A stretch of DNA of 64,000 nt from Mogibacterium sp. (GTDB taxonomy: Bacteria; Bacillota; Clostridia; Peptostreptococcales; Anaerovoracaceae), in assembly GCA_017433975.1 (NCBI GenBank), contig JAFRGD010000001.1:1-64000 (forward strand). The letters run 5' to 3'. Position 1 is the first letter of the stretch. Each line of letters opens with the position of its first letter. Shown piece after piece: positions 8,084 to 15,302 of the stretch. The notes beneath the pieces are model-generated. The model made no database searches and was not told the origin of the DNA. It saw only the letters and a list, made by a program, of their open reading frames with translations. Both the position numbers and the translations under genes were made by a program.

Positions 8084-8389
8084 TTAGTCGACAATCCGGA
8101 TGTCACCGATGATTGGCAGCGGGTCGGTCCGGAACGTAATTGCGCGGTACACGGCGATGATCCAGAAGATCGCCACGATGAGGCCGACGGCTTCGTAGAT
8201 CGGCTTGCCGATGAACGGCAGGATGGCCAGCACGCCGCCGCAGACCTTGAGGATGTTGAGCACGAGCGCCTGATTCAGGTGATGCACCTCGTATTCGTCT
8301 GTCCTGTCGTGGATGAAGTACGCGATGAACCAGGTGATCCAGGTGAGGTACGCCAGAATGGCGGTGAGTCTTGCATTTGGTCTGTTCAT
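8084..8389 (-). CDS. Small integral membrane protein (DUF4870/Tic20-like)
   Basis: A 101-residue protein with three predicted membrane helices (about 10-27, 45-62, 66-85) and a short cytoplasmic stretch HDRTDEYEVHHLNQAL before the second helix, as in the DUF4870/Tic20-like family. A strong AAAGGAGG precedes the ATG. Function unknown; monocistronic with its own terminator. Confidence 0.75.
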   Translation of the reverse strand: MNRPNARLTAILAYLTWITWFIAYFIHDRTDEYEVHHLNQALVLNILKVCGGVLAILPFIGKPIYEAVGLIVAIFWIIAVYRAITFRTDPLPIIGDIRIVD

Positions 8390-8410
8390 GATAGCCCTCC
8401 TTTATCGAAT

Positions 8411-8480
8411 GTCCCGGCCGGTTTCCCGATTGCCCGGTGCCTCGGTTTCCCGAAGTGCCCGGTGCCTCGGTTTCCCGCGA
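8411..8480. repeat. 25-bp tandem repeat, about 2.7 copies, 5' of the membrane protein gene
   Basis: The unit starting TGCCCGGTGCCTCGGTTTCC occurs at 8431 and 8456 (period 25), with a degraded copy before it. It lies just upstream of the membrane protein gene (8084-8389). The remainder of the 316-base gap up to 8705 holds a candidate promoter only. Confidence 0.75.
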
Positions 8481-8595
8481 CCGGAACCCATAGTTCTTTA
8501 TCGTGAGTGTATTATAGCCGACGCCGGGGCCGAGATACAGCCGAAGTTCCGCGGGTTAACGCGTCGTAATTCGTCACTTTTGGCGAATTATCGTA

Positions 8596-8624
8596 TTCTC
8601 AAGCCGCGCCCGCTCCTATATAAT
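8596..8624 (+). promoter_or_regulatory. Candidate promoter of the HTH gene
   Basis: TATAAT at 8619-8624 with TTCTCA 17 bases upstream, about 80 bases before the ATG at 8706. The motif ATGGTTGC is repeated at 8623 and 8644 on either side of the likely start site, which could serve as a binding site. Confidence 0.45.
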
Positions 8625-8705
8625 GGTTGCAAGAGACAGTACAATGGTTGCGAAAAAACTGCGGCCGGCGATGGCCGGGCCGCGCGTTCGCGAGGGGGCA
8701 CGATC

Positions 8706-9218
8706 ATGGGCAAGAAGTCCGTCAAAAGCAATAAAAACATCTATTTCGAGAGCCGGGAGGCCGCGGGGCTGACCCGCGCGCAGGCGAGCGAAGAGCTCGG
8801 CTTCATCTCGGAGAGCCGGCTGGAAAAGCTCGAAAACGAAAAGACACCGCTCCGCCCCGAGGAGGTGCTCGCGATGTCCCGCGCTTACAATAAGCCGGAG
8901 CTTTGCAATTACTACTGTTCGCACGACTGCCCGATCGGCCAGGAGTACGTGCCGGAGGTCCGCATGCGCGACCTGTCGCAGATCGTCCTCGAGACGCTGG
9001 CGTCCCTCAACGCGGTCGAAAAAGAGAAGAACAAACTGATTGAGATCACGGCCGACGGGGCGATTTCGGAAGACGAGCTGCGCGACTTCGCCCGCATCAA
9101 AGAGGAACTGGACCGCATCTCGCTCGCGGCGGACAGCCTTCAGCTGTGGCTGGACAACACAATCGCGGCCGGCAAGATCGACAAGGAGAAGCTGGACGCG
9201 CTCGGCGGGAAGAGGTAA
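8706..9218 (+). CDS. XRE-family helix-turn-helix protein with C-terminal coiled coil
   Basis: A 170-residue protein. Residues ~10-60 are an XRE-like helix-turn-helix (SREAAGLTRAQASEELGFIS, then RLEKLENEKTPLRPEEVLAM). Next comes a small Cys/His patch (CNYYCSHDCPIG) and a long amphipathic helical segment (NAVEKEKNKLIEITADG to the end). The ATG at 8706 has AGGGGG about 7 bases upstream. It probably dimerises and regulates transcription; targets unknown. A strong terminator follows at 9331. Confidence 0.8.
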   Translation: MGKKSVKSNKNIYFESREAAGLTRAQASEELGFISESRLEKLENEKTPLRPEEVLAMSRAYNKPELCNYYCSHDCPIGQEYVPEVRMRDLSQIVLETLASLNAVEKEKNKLIEITADGAISEDELRDFARIKEELDRISLAADSLQLWLDNTIAAGKIDKEKLDALGGKR

Positions 9219-9330
9219 CATTTCGGTACCCGCGCCGTGAAGAATACGCGCCGATACTTCATGGGCCCATCCTGTCATAGTACCTGCGCATGCAATGCAC
9301 AAACTTCGTTGGAATGCCTTGTTACAAAGC

Positions 9331-9376
9331 AATCTCCACTTTTTCGAAGAAAGACTGCGAAAAGGTGGAGATTTTT
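9331..9376 (+). terminator. Strong intrinsic terminator after the HTH gene
   Basis: A 16-bp stem (9331-9346 with 9358-9373, one G.U pair) followed by a T run to 9376. Its core, CTCCAC...GTGGAG, recurs in two other intergenic hairpins (9511-9564 and 16141-16186). Confidence 0.85.
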
Positions 9377-9510
9377 GCATTTGTGAGAGGTTTTTTTGGA
9401 GCTGGCTGCGTGTAGCGGGCGAAAAACCGGTTGAAAAATGCGCGTTTTATACATGAACCAGCAGGATTCACCGTAGCCTGCGCGTGATGGACCATGTTTT
9501 TTCGAATGAA

Positions 9511-9564
9511 ACGGCACAAACCTCCACACAAATAGGAAAAAAGAGTAAATGGGTGGAGGCGCCA
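9511..9564. repeat. Dispersed hairpin element, copy 1
   Basis: ACGGCACAAACCTCCACA opens an element closed by GTGGAGG at 9553-9559. A sister copy starts at 16141 (ACGGCATAAGCCTCCACC) and closes with GGTGGA. The 528-base gap 9219-9746 otherwise holds only the terminator at 9331 and the twin hairpins at 9604; I see no convincing gene in it. Confidence 0.5.
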
Positions 9565-9603
9565 CCGGAAAAAAGGATGTTAGGAGGTACGATATGGGCA
9601 TCA

Positions 9604-9703
9604 TTCCTCACGGGAGCCGAAATAGCTGCTACGTGAGGAAAACAGAGCCCCTCGAGCAGTTGTTTTTCCTCACGGGAGCCGAAAAAGCGGTTGCGTGAGG
9701 AAA
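9604..9703. repeat. Two tandem hairpin copies, period 62 bp
   Basis: TTCCTCACGGGAGCCGAAA occurs at 9604 and 9666. Each copy closes with CGTGAGGAA, giving a 9-bp stem around a ~20-base loop. They lie just beyond the 3' end of the metallophosphoesterase gene (stop 9747, minus strand). They lack a T run, so they are not plain terminators. Confidence 0.7.
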
Positions 9704-9746
9704 CGTAGTCTGCAAGGATCGTAGTCTGCGGGGAGGTAACGACGCG

Positions 9747-10556
9747 CTACAAAATTCGCGCGGGCGTCCAACGGAGGTAGTCGCCGGACACCAACCGGTA
9801 GTAGACCCCGTTGTACAGGCCCTGCAGGCTGTCGCGGAAGCGCGCCTCGCCGTGGCAGTGCGCGTAGATGACCTGCTCCGCACCATACTCCTCCGCCATG
9901 TCGGTGAAGCCGCTCGACTCCTCGAGCACGCTCGTCGGCGGATAGTGCAGGAACATGATGTACTTCGAGTAGCCGGCCGCCTTCGCCTGCTCGAACGACG
10001 TCCGGAGGCGCGTGAGCTCGCGCTCGACGAGCGCCTTCGCGTGCTCCTCCTTTTCCTCGTCCCAGCCGAGGATGCGGCCGCGCCGGTCGATGAAAAACGG
10101 CCCTTCGAAGCAAAACCCCTTGGTTCCGACGATCGCATAGTCGCGGTAGGCGGGGACGTTGTCTGTGGCGCCGCCCTTGTCGTCGCGGCGGACAGCAAAA
10201 TCGTAGTCGCGGTACGCGGCGAAATTATCCTGTAGGAAGAACAGCTCCGGCTGAAACCGTTCGTTCAGCGAGGCTGTTTTTTTGACGTCCCAGAAGTGGT
10301 CGTGGTTCCCGCGGAGCAGGATTTTGCGGCCGGGGATGGCGCGGATGTACGCGAAGTCCTCCTCGCACTCCGCGAGCTTGCGGCCCCAGCTGTGGTCGCC
10401 GACGAGCACCAGCGTGTCGTCGTCCGTGATCAGCCCGGCGCAGTTCCGGCGGAGGCGGTCTTCGTGGTTCCGCCACAGGCGGTCGCGGCGCTGGTCCGCC
10501 GCTTTGACTTCCGACTGGAAGTGCAGATGCAGGTCCCCGATGGCGTACAGACTCAT
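9747..10556 (-). CDS. Calcineurin-like metallophosphoesterase
   Basis: Cytoplasmic dinuclear-metal phosphoesterase, 269 residues. The five family motifs are visible: GDLHLHF (7-13), GDHSWG, GNHDHFW, FLHYPP and YAHCHGE. It is of the kind annotated as predicted phosphohydrolases. The substrate is not evident. The start codon overlaps the stop of the Pr6Pr gene as ATGA (10553-10556), which supports this start over longer in-frame readings. Confidence 0.9.
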   Translation of the reverse strand: MSLYAIGDLHLHFQSEVKAADQRRDRLWRNHEDRLRRNCAGLITDDDTLVLVGDHSWGRKLAECEEDFAYIRAIPGRKILLRGNHDHFWDVKKTASLNERFQPELFFLQDNFAAYRDYDFAVRRDDKGGATDNVPAYRDYAIVGTKGFCFEGPFFIDRRGRILGWDEEKEEHAKALVERELTRLRTSFEQAKAAGYSKYIMFLHYPPTSVLEESSGFTDMAEEYGAEQVIYAHCHGEARFRDSLQGLYNGVYYRLVSGDYLRWTPARIL

Positions 10557-11374
10557 GGCCGGGCCTCCCGCGATGTCGAGGACGCCACGTGTTCGCGTTC
10601 GGACGCCGGCGGTTGTGAATTGTCTCTCGGCAGGTCCGCAGGCTGGGAACCCTTTAAAACAATTCGTTGCATTTTCTGCAGGAACAATGCGAGCAGACAG
10701 GTCACCAGGATGAGGAAGCCGAGGATGGCGAGGCCGATCGGATAGCCCCACAGGAAAAAGAGGTACCAGTCGTTCCGGTCCGGCCATTCGCCGATCCCGT
10801 TGATCAGGATGTTCGCGAGGTAGCCCACGCCGTAGAGGACAACGGGAAGCAAGCACAGCCGCGCGTCGCGGCGCGTAAACGGGTGGTCGGTCAGGAAGAT
10901 GACCTCGAGGATGGCCGCCAGCGGAACCAGCAGGTGGAAGGGGAGGTTCGGTCCTATGAACATGCTCTTGTAGCCGTAGAGCGGGCCCAAAAAGACCGCG
11001 ACGGTCATGAGCGTCAGGAAGACGGAGACCGCGGCGACGTACTTGAAGAGCTCCGCTTTGCGGCTGCGGGCAGCGATGGCGCGGCTGGAGTCATCGCTGC
11101 CTGGATCGCCTTGTTCCTCGCGGCTGGGAACCCTTAAATTAGTATTTGGCTGTTCGATTGATTGAGTACGACCGCCCCTGGTCCGTCCCGCGCAAAGCCA
11201 AACAATTGCGGCGATGGCCGCAAGGAAGTTCGACAACACCGTGAAGTACTTGAGGCTACGCAAACCGGTGTCCGCGAGCGAGCCGCCGCTCCCGAACACC
11301 ATCGCGACCCAACACACGATCACGACCGCCGCGATACCGATATTAACGATGACTCTGAGGGTTGTTCGTTTCAC
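10553..11374 (-). CDS. Pr6Pr family integral membrane protein
   Basis: A 273-residue protein with about six membrane helices: VIVNIGIAAVVIVCWVAMVF, LSNFLAAIAAIVWLC, then, after a hydrophilic insert, VSVFLTLMTVAVFLGPLY, LVPLAAILEVIFL, VVLYGVGYLANIL and FLWGYPIGLAILGFLI. This is the FAR-17a/AIG1-like Pr6Pr arrangement. The start is a GTG. A 50-residue charged insert (~65-115) and a long hydrophilic tail are unusual, and both contain the DNA string CTGGGAACCCTT, which suggests repeat insertion into the gene. Function unknown. Confidence 0.75.
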   Translation of the reverse strand: MKRTTLRVIVNIGIAAVVIVCWVAMVFGSGGSLADTGLRSLKYFTVLSNFLAAIAAIVWLCAGRTRGGRTQSIEQPNTNLRVPSREEQGDPGSDDSSRAIAARSRKAELFKYVAAVSVFLTLMTVAVFLGPLYGYKSMFIGPNLPFHLLVPLAAILEVIFLTDHPFTRRDARLCLLPVVLYGVGYLANILINGIGEWPDRNDWYLFFLWGYPIGLAILGFLILVTCLLALFLQKMQRIVLKGSQPADLPRDNSQPPASEREHVASSTSREARP

Positions 11375-11429
11375 GCCGTCCCACGCTTTCTTCTCAACGA
11401 CCGCTTTCAGTTCAATAGGTCCGTTCAGT

Positions 11430-12458
11430 TCAAAGAGCCTCTTTCAGCTGCTCGCGGATTTCCATCAAGATGCTGCCAAGCAGGTTTTCGCCCTTCCACT
11501 GCGAAGGGTTCAGCGCAGCAGGGTCGTCGGCGGAGAGGCCGATGCCCCAGATTTTGTCGTACGGACTCGCTTCGGCCAGGGTGCAGACGCCGGTCTGGAG
11601 GAGCACCGCCGCCAGGTTCTTGTCCTGCGTAAACTTGGCGCGGTTCCCGTTGAAGACGATCTCGCGCTTGCAGGCGTCCCAGACGGCCGGTACAAAGCCC
11701 TGCACTAGTTTTCCGAGCGCCTTCGCCTCCTCGGGGTCGTCTGTCGCCATGATCTTCCGGTAGATGTCCAGATCGTTAAAAAGGAGCGCTTTTTTGGCCA
11801 TCATGTATTGTTCCGTGCTGACATACCGGATTCCCTCCAGCGTAAAGCGGCACGGATACCAGTTGGCAAACCATTCGTTCTGCTCGCCCAGCTTCCAGAA
11901 AAAGACGAAGTTCTTTGTGCGGACGATCGGCGCGGACGGATTGATCATCAGCTGATCGAGCGTCTCGCGGCCCAGCGCGAGGATCCGGCCGTCGAGCACT
12001 GCAAAGACGACCTCCATCGGGTAGTCGCTGTGGGTATCGAGCCAGTCCTGGCAGGACCGAAGTGCCGTGCGCCAGGCGTCTTCTTTGGGATAGCCGAAGA
12101 CCCCCGCGGAGATCAGCGGAAAGCCGATGGAATGGCAGCCGCTCTCCACCGCGCGGTTCAGGGCTTCCTGATAGCAGTTGTAAAGGTTCTGCTGTTCATT
12201 GTCCCAGCCGCCCTTCCAGATCGGACCGACCGCGTGGACGATGTATTTCGCCTTGAGCGCGAAGCCCGGCGTGATGACTGCGCCTCCGGTCGGACAGTAG
12301 CCGATCGCGTCGCAGGCTTTCTCCAGTTTGTCGTATCCGGCGGCCTGGAAAATCGCTCCGCACACGCCGCTCCCGGCGGTCAGCTGAGAATTCGCCGCGT
12401 TGACGACGCAGTCCGTGCCGAGGTCAGTGATACTGATTTGTTGAATTGAAATGCTCAT
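11430..12458 (-). CDS. Macro domain-NADAR domain fusion (ADP-ribose metabolism)
   Basis: A 342-residue two-domain protein. Residues 1-165 are a macro domain: VVNAAN at 18-23, the GVCGAI loop at 31-36 and ISAGVFGYP at 116-124, which bind ADP-ribose. Residues ~182-340 are a NADAR (YbiA/RibX-like) domain with WFANWYPC, STEQYMMAKKA (E216) and WKGENLLG. Macro domains remove ADP-ribose from proteins or other acceptors; NADAR proteins are known to act on ADP-ribosylated guanine in DNA or on N-glycosidic bonds. AAAGGAG is 4 bases before the ATG. The next genes on the same strand are also of nucleoside or ADP-ribose-related families. Confidence 0.93.
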   Translation of the reverse strand: MSISIQQISITDLGTDCVVNAANSQLTAGSGVCGAIFQAAGYDKLEKACDAIGYCPTGGAVITPGFALKAKYIVHAVGPIWKGGWDNEQQNLYNCYQEALNRAVESGCHSIGFPLISAGVFGYPKEDAWRTALRSCQDWLDTHSDYPMEVVFAVLDGRILALGRETLDQLMINPSAPIVRTKNFVFFWKLGEQNEWFANWYPCRFTLEGIRYVSTEQYMMAKKALLFNDLDIYRKIMATDDPEEAKALGKLVQGFVPAVWDACKREIVFNGNRAKFTQDKNLAAVLLQTGVCTLAEASPYDKIWGIGLSADDPAALNPSQWKGENLLGSILMEIREQLKEAL

Positions 12459-12535
12459 GGTGCTCCTTTATCCGCGGCGTCGCAGCCGCAAAAGTTTAAT
12501 GATTGTACGGATTAACGTGGATAACGTGCGATTTA

Positions 12536-12880
12536 TCATCTTTCATCGAAAGGCTCCAGGTACCGCACCGCCTTGCCGGTGGCCTTCGCATACGCAACCT
12601 CGGAGCGGGTGCTGTCGCCGATGTAGCCGCCGACGTTGATTACGAAGATCTCGTCGGCCATGTCGATTTTGCGCTTATGCATGTCGTCCAGCATCTCTTT
12701 GGTGCGCGTCAGCGTGCCTTCGTCCATGTTTTCCCAGACCTCGCTGTCGCCGGCGTGCCCGAAGAGCCCGACGCTGATCACGATGTTGCCCTCGAGCGTC
12801 AGGCGCTTCTGCGCCTCCATGAACGCGTCCTTGAAGCGGGTGCTCCCGCAGAGGGTGATGACTTTGTAAGTTCCGACCAT
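12536..12880 (-). CDS. Nucleoside 2-deoxyribosyltransferase-like protein (DUF4406-type)
   Basis: A 114-residue protein starting KVITLCGSTRFKDAFMEAQ, with VISVGLFGHAG and ADEIFVINVGGYIGDSTRSE. This is the nucleoside 2-deoxyribosyltransferase-like Rossmannoid fold (DUF4406 type) used on N-glycosidic bonds. GGAGG lies 8 bases before the ATG. It stands between the macro-NADAR gene (77 bases downstream) and the ARH gene, so ADP-ribose, NAD or nucleotide chemistry is a reasonable inference. Substrate unknown. Confidence 0.85.
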   Translation of the reverse strand: MVGTYKVITLCGSTRFKDAFMEAQKRLTLEGNIVISVGLFGHAGDSEVWENMDEGTLTRTKEMLDDMHKRKIDMADEIFVINVGGYIGDSTRSEVAYAKATGKAVRYLEPFDER

Positions 12881-12913
12881 GGGTTTGTCCTCCGGTTTTA
12901 TAATCCTCAGTAC

Positions 12914-12957
12914 GTTTAGCTCGCGGTCGCGCCACCTTTAGCTCGCGGTCCCGCCGC
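12914..12957 (-). repeat. 22-bp tandem duplication of the ARH gene's last codons and stop
   Basis: TTTAGCTCGCGGTC occurs at 12915 and 12937 (period 22). On the minus strand the gene ends ...GGG ACC GCG AGC TAA, and 22 bases on the same end is repeated as GCG ACC GCG AGC TAA. The extra copy is therefore a second stop-codon context just downstream. Confidence 0.8.
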
Positions 12958-14290
12958 TACGCATGCGCTCGACCAGGTCGAAGAGGTCGCGGTCGAGGAC
13001 GAACGGTTCGGTGAAGGCGTTGACGACGATGCCGCGGACGTTCTTCTCGTTGTTGCGCGCCAGGGTGAGGATGCGCATCATGTGCTGGCCCACCTTGGAG
13101 AAGTGGCTGCCGTACTCGCCCATGTCCTCTTCGCTGGTGAAGGCCGGGAAAAAGTAATTTTCGCCGCTCATCAGGATGTCCGGGACCATCCGGATCACAT
13201 CCATCGTCCGGACGCTCTTGCCGGCCATGTCGGCGAGGGCGGCCTCGACGTCCTCCGGGTCGTCGCCGCAGTCCTTGATCATGGCCTCGAACTGCTGCTG
13301 GTCGCGGTCGCTCAGGACCGCGGTGCACGGCACCCACAGCGAGGCGTTTTTCATCAGCCAGAGGATGGTGAAGAGGTTGTTCTCCGTCCGGTCCGCGTTG
13401 AAGCGCGCGATGGCTTCCTTCAGCAGCTCGCACCGCCGGTCGTTGTGGAACATAAGAAGTATGTCGCGCATGTCGTCCGGGATGCGGTTTTCGCACTCCG
13501 CCTTGAGTGCCTCCGGCACCCCGTAAAAGGCCTCCGCGATGGACCCTGCGATGCAGGTCAGCGTGTCGCAGTCGCCGCCGAGGGACACCGCCGTGCGGAT
13601 CACGTCTTCGAAGCTGTCGCCCTCGAGGAACGCGGTGATCGCCTCCGGCACGGTCTCCATGCAGGTCTCGACGTGGTGGTAACCCGGCCGAATTTCGTCG
13701 CAGGTGCGGCTCAGGTCGTAGCCGATTTTGCTGACGATGAAGTCGCGGATCGCGTCCTTGCTGCGGCCGTTCCGCGCCATCCAGATCGCCGACGCGGTCG
13801 CGTCCGCCCCTTTGACGCCCTCCGGGTGGTTGTGCGTGACCTCCGCGGTCCACCGCGCGACTTTGCGGGTCGTCTCGAGGTCGTCAAAAAGCCACCCTGC
13901 CGCAGCCACGCGCATCGCGGACCCGTTGCCCAGGCTGTTGTACGGCGTGCGTTTACCTTGCGCCAGCCAGTCGAAGAACCGACTACCGTAGCCGGCGTGC
14001 GGGTACCGGTGCCCCCAGTCCTGCAACGCGTCGATCAGCAGGTCCTTGGTCGCCGCCTCGTCGTCGATGACGCGCAGCCCGGTGGCGCCGTCGGTTTGTT
14101 CTGTGGCGCCGCCGTGTTGTCCCGTGGCGGTGGCCACGGCCTGCATCAGCGCGTCCGCCACCGCGATGGTCATGACGCTATCGTCCGTAAACGAACATCC
14201 CTTGTCGAAAAACGGGAAGTTCTTTGTCTTGCGCCCCCGATCGAATTCGTAAGGGCTGCCGATGATATCTCCTAAAATTGCTCCGTACAT
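12938..14290 (-). CDS. ADP-ribosylglycohydrolase (ARH/DraG) fused to an SseB-like domain
   Basis: A 450-residue protein. Residues 1-~275 are an ARH domain that hydrolyses ADP-ribose linkages: GAILGDIIGSPYEF at the start, the metal-binding FTDDSVM near 34, YNSLGNGSAMR, and GGDCDTLTCIAGSIAEAFYG near 250. Residues ~300-450 (NNLFTILWLMKNASLWVP... to the end) resemble an SseB domain. The ATG at 14290 has GGAGG 6 bases upstream. ARH-SseB combinations occur in other bacteria, where roles in reversing ADP-ribosylation are proposed. Its neighbours point the same way. Confidence 0.92.
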   Translation of the reverse strand: MYGAILGDIIGSPYEFDRGRKTKNFPFFDKGCSFTDDSVMTIAVADALMQAVATATGQHGGATEQTDGATGLRVIDDEAATKDLLIDALQDWGHRYPHAGYGSRFFDWLAQGKRTPYNSLGNGSAMRVAAAGWLFDDLETTRKVARWTAEVTHNHPEGVKGADATASAIWMARNGRSKDAIRDFIVSKIGYDLSRTCDEIRPGYHHVETCMETVPEAITAFLEGDSFEDVIRTAVSLGGDCDTLTCIAGSIAEAFYGVPEALKAECENRIPDDMRDILLMFHNDRRCELLKEAIARFNADRTENNLFTILWLMKNASLWVPCTAVLSDRDQQQFEAMIKDCGDDPEDVEAALADMAGKSVRTMDVIRMVPDILMSGENYFFPAFTSEEDMGEYGSHFSKVGQHMMRILTLARNNEKNVRGIVVNAFTEPFVLDRDLFDLVERMRSGGTAS

Positions 14291-14507
14291 GTTGGCCTCC
14301 TTTCGGTCCTGCCGCATCCCCCGGTCCGGTCGCCCGAGGGTTGTGCCTCGCGCTCGGGTCAGCAAGCTTTGCTGCGCTCGGTCACCCGGGCCTGCTCGCC
14401 GCGGCCTCAGTGTTTCTCTTTCTTACAATGCAAGGATAACACAGCCGCGGGCCCGAGGGGTCAACTGGCAGGCGACACTTCGAAATGGTCAAAAAAGCAG
14501 GTTGCAC

Positions 14508-14702
14508 TTAACGCGCGAACGACGGCTTCGCCTCAGCAGTCGTTTTGGCTGCGGCCGCCGGTTCTTTTTCCGCGTCCTGCGCCTCGGCGGTCTTCTCCTC
14601 GACGTCGCCGAAAAGATACGAAAGCGTCAGCCGCAGGGCGCAAAGCGTCAATCCGCAAATCGCCGACGCGGCGAGGGCAGGGAGGGATAGTCTGGTTTTC
14701 AT
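14508..14702 (-). CDS. Small single-pass membrane or secreted protein
   Basis: A 64-residue reading with a good AAAGGAG 5 bases before the ATG. Residues 4-30 are hydrophobic (LSLPALAASAICGLTLCALRL); the rest is charged and Ala/Glu/Lys-rich. It has no recognisable family. The ribosome binding site and its position downstream of the TfoX-like gene, beyond a tandem repeat, are the evidence. Confidence 0.4.
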   Translation of the reverse strand: MKTRLSLPALAASAICGLTLCALRLTLSYLFGDVEEKTAEAQDAEKEPAAAAKTTAEAKPSFAR

Positions 14703-14715
14703 GGTTGCTCCTTTC

Positions 14716-14819
14716 TAAACTTTGGCGCGGGCCGACCGGTTTAAACTTTGGCGCGGGCCGACCGCTTTAAACTTCGCTGCGGGCCGACCGTTTTAAACTT
14801 TAGCGCGGGCCGACCGTTT
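14716..14819 (-). repeat. 26-bp tandem repeat, four copies, spanning the TfoX-like gene's stop
   Basis: TAAACTTTGGCGCGGGCCG-like units begin at 14716, 14742, 14768 and 14794. The unit at 14794 is the 3' end of the TfoX-like gene itself (reading R-S-A-R-A-K-V-stop). The other three are downstream copies, each with its own stop codon context. Because 26 is not a multiple of 3, the copies lie in different frames. Confidence 0.88.
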
Positions 14820-15107
14820 GCGAAACTCGGCGGTGTCCTGAACGGCCCGCGGCAGCCAGTCCGCGGCCGCGTAATCGAGCGGGATGACGAGCTCCTGCAC
14901 TTTGTCGCCCTTGGCCGGCCGCTTTATGTCGTCGGGGAGGTAATCCAGCCCGACTTCGCGCAGACTCATGACGCTGTCGTGCAGCCAGCCAACCGCCTGG
15001 CCGTCGCAATACAGGCAGTAGCAGCCGAACATCTTTTTCGCCTCCACGTTCAAGCCCTGAAGGCGGTCCAGCCACTCGTTAACAATGTCGTCTTCGTGAA
15101 AAGCCAT
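14793..15107 (-). CDS. TfoX N-terminal domain protein
   Basis: A 104-residue protein resembling the TfoX N-terminal domain: KKMFGCYCLYCDGQAVGWL and a later block LVIPLDYAAADWLPRAV. GAGG lies 7 bases before the ATG. TfoX-N proteins occur alone in many bacteria without competence roles, so no function is assigned. The last codons and stop are the template of the tandem repeat described at 14716-14819. Confidence 0.75.
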   Translation of the reverse strand: MAFHEDDIVNEWLDRLQGLNVEAKKMFGCYCLYCDGQAVGWLHDSVMSLREVGLDYLPDDIKRPAKGDKVQELVIPLDYAAADWLPRAVQDTAEFRKRSARAKV

Positions 15108-15160
15108 TTTCGCACCTCAAAGTTGATAAATCTATTCGTTTGGAACGCCGCGATCGCTCG

Positions 15161-15302
15161 CGGCGACCGTTTCAATCGTCTTGCTCATTCGCGGCGGACG
15201 CTTCAATCGCCTTGCTCGCTCGCGGCAACCACTTCAATCGCCTTGTTCGGTCGCGGCGACCGTTTCAATCGTCTTGCTCATTCGCGGCGGACGCTTCAAT
15301 CG
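15161..15302 (-). repeat. 31-bp tandem repeat, about 4.6 copies, spanning the GNAT gene's stop
   Basis: Units start at 15161, 15192, 15223, 15254 and 15285, for example CGGCGACCGTTTCAATCG. The units at 15161 and 15254 are identical, as are the starts at 15192 and 15285, giving a 93-bp higher order. The last unit covers the GNAT gene's stop (15296). There are no unique spacers, so it is not a CRISPR array. It fills the gap between the GNAT and TfoX-like genes. Confidence 0.88.

Noticed and set aside
9275..9604. 109-residue minus-strand reading between the HTH and phosphoesterase genes
   Set aside because: No ribosome binding site, odd composition, and it crosses a strong terminator and a hairpin repeat.
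13082..14275. 397-residue plus-strand reading opposite the ARH gene
   Set aside because: Antisense shadow; no motif or ribosome binding site.
15143..15302. Possible CRISPR array
   Set aside because: The 31-bp units are contiguous, with no unique spacers between them, and the last unit is the end of a gene. No cas genes are in the window.
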